A DNA stretch of 33,110 nucleotides from an uncultured Acetobacteraceae bacterium (GTDB lineage Bacteria > Pseudomonadota > Alphaproteobacteria > Acetobacterales > Acetobacteraceae): NCBI GenBank assembly GCA_903924985.1, contig CAIYDT010000139.1, forward strand, positions 1 to 33,110. The letters are read 5' to 3'. Below, one piece after another: positions 32,372 through 33,110 of this stretch. The position numbers and the translations under genes are program-made. Within the stretch, counting starts at the first letter, position 1. Each line of letters starts with the position of its first letter. A model generated the notes under the pieces. It saw only the letters and a program-made list of their open reading frames with translations. It had not been told where the DNA came from and did no database searches.

Positions 32372-32588
32372 TCAACGCCGCCGCTCCCGGTTCGCCGTGT
32401 ACAGCCCACTGGCGACGATAACCACCGCGCCCGCCAGTGTCCATTGGTCCGGCAGCACGCCGAACGCCAGGAATCCCGCGATCGTCGTCCACAGCAGCGC
32501 TGTGTAGGAATACGGAGCCAGGGAGGATACCGGGGTGAACCGCAACGACAGGATCACCATCCATTGGCCAAGCGAGGAGCACACGCCA
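32372..32588 (-). pseudogene. C-terminal fragment of an EamA/DMT-family transporter
   Basis: The minus-strand frame ending at 32372 encodes about 72 residues typical of the last three membrane segments of an EamA transporter: SSLGQWMVILSLRF, VSSLAPYSYTALLWTTIAGF, LPDQWTLAGAVVIVASGLY and a basic tail NRERRR. Intact proteins have about 300 residues and ten segments. The 5' end is replaced at 32589 by the end of an IS3-type element, so the gene was cut by IS insertion followed by deletion. Confidence 0.75.
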
Positions 32589-32700
32589 CGGAACGTGTCG
32601 ACGACTTTAATACATCCGAGGTCGATATTTAAGCTTGGGCCATTGGCTTCGGCTGAAGCGGGTTGATCCAAGCAGTGGCGGTTTTGCGGGCGGGCCGTCC
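32589..32700 (-). mobile_element. IS3-family element tail (OrfB C-terminus and terminal end)
   Basis: Reading leftward, the frame KTATAWINPLQPKPMAQA ends at TAA 32631-32629, matching the usual OrfB ending seen near 22640 (PTAAWINPPTLKNGA). It is followed by an end sequence at 32611-32589 with 21 of 23 bases identical to that at 22687-22709. The rest of the element is missing: upstream of about 32700 the sequence no longer resembles OrfB. It is a relic that truncates the DMT transporter gene. Confidence 0.65.
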
Positions 32701-32857
32701 GTGCCATGTGTGGACGTCCCCCTCGGATGCAAGAGAAAAATGAGCCTGACGGGCGTATCGACTGCGATCATGTGTGCGGCCTGTTTGACGCGGCACCACG
32801 CCCGGGCTTGCAAGGAGGATGAGGCGCAGGCCGAACCCGTTCCACGAATCAGCATCG
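32701..32857. other. Unassigned sequence between the IS3 tail and the right-edge gene
   Basis: Both strands are open over much of this stretch, but none of the frames resembles a known protein or has a convincing start. It may be decayed sequence brought together by the IS deletion. I see no RNA gene or regulatory motif here. Confidence 0.3.
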
Positions 32858-32881
32858 CGGGGCCGCCGCGATGCGGCCCCG
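32858..32881 (-). terminator. Perfect nine-base-pair GC hairpin after a minus-strand gene
   Basis: CGGGGCCGC and GCGGCCCCG form a perfect 9-bp stem with a six-base loop. It sits 11 bases beyond the stop (32895-32893) of the minus-strand gene entering from the right edge, where a terminator is expected. No T-run follows on the minus strand, so it may act as an RNA-stabilising 3' end or not terminate at all. Confidence 0.4.
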
Positions 32882-32892
32882 GGAGGGTCGGC

Positions 32893-33110
32893 TCAGGCCG
32901 CCGCCAGAAGTGGCGGCGGGCCGGTCGTGTCGGATATTCGTTCCGGAATAGAATATAATATGCCGTCCGGCGCCAAGCCTTGTTCCATCGCCAAACGCGC
33001 ATCGTTGAGCCGCTGGAAGCCGCGCATCAGGGCCTTCTCCACCGGTCCGTCGTGGTCGATGATGAAGGATTGCAGGTCGTGCCATAACGGATGACCCACG
33101 CCGATGCCCA
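32893..33110 (-). CDS. C-terminal end of an unrecognised protein (partial, right edge)
   Basis: A minus-strand frame enters from the right edge and ends at TGA 32895-32893. It encodes at least 72 residues, including HPLWHDLQSFIIDHDGPVEK, MRGFQRLNDARLAMEQGLAP and the closing TTGPPPLLAAA. The composition is that of a real soluble protein with helices, and the GC hairpin just downstream supports a gene end here. I do not recognise the family. The start lies outside the window. Confidence 0.55.
   Translation of the reverse strand, partial: GIGVGHPLWHDLQSFIIDHDGPVEKALMRGFQRLNDARLAMEQGLAPDGILYSIPERISDTTGPPPLLAAA

Overview
The window looks like a chromosomal accessory segment from a GC-rich alphaproteobacterium. 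An Acetobacteraceae/Rhodospirillales-like host is my best guess: rph is followed directly by rdgB as in many Alphaproteobacteria, operons are tightly packed with ATGA/TTGA start-stop overlaps, and transporter genes are abundant. This assignment is inference; no rRNA, tRNA or other phylogenetic marker was seen.

Layout. (1) 1-3269: the tail of an unknown gene, then a large secreted modular protein with cadherin-like repeats, a GH17-like glucanase domain that has lost both catalytic glutamates, DUF4214 and a type I secretion C-terminus. (2) 3260-5055: an IS256-like transposase stump, a GFA-family zinc protein and an aldo/keto reductase. (3) 5056-10628: a split chromate transporter pair overlapping a family 2 glycosyltransferase, followed by a 1187-residue protein with three glycosyltransferase domains. 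(4) 10897-14608: an alpha/beta hydrolase, a double-domain class III CoA-transferase and a 58-residue coupled protein. (5) 14598-14995: a Uma2 pseudogene. (6) 15124-21706: three tandem paralogous family 5 solute-binding proteins with two Dpp/Opp-type permeases, but no ATPase genes. (7) 21707-22709: a decayed minus-strand reading frame and an in-frame IS21/IS3 transposase chimera. (8) 22950-24945: rph, rdgB and a small exported hydrolase. (9) 24984-30610: a complete Liv-type ABC transporter (binding protein, two permeases, two ATPases) followed by a split thiamine-diphosphate decarboxylase. (10) 30611-33110: a collapsed antitoxin/PIN-toxin remnant, an MHS-family MFS transporter, a DMT transporter fragment cut by an IS3 tail, and the end of an unrecognised minus-strand gene.

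How the genes fit together. Two uptake-plus-catabolism units stand out. In one, the hydrolase and CoA-transferase precede the triple binding-protein locus, suggesting uptake of an acid or amide/ester substrate and its activation to a CoA thioester. In the other, the Liv-type importer is followed by a two-subunit 2-oxoacid decarboxylase of the sulfopyruvate/phosphonopyruvate type. Substrates cannot be read from the sequence. Five separate decay events (IS256 stump, Uma2, IS21/IS3 chimera, antitoxin/PIN, DMT/IS3) show repeated IS insertion and deletion at the borders between the intact operons. No CRISPR array, prophage, tRNA or rRNA gene was seen.
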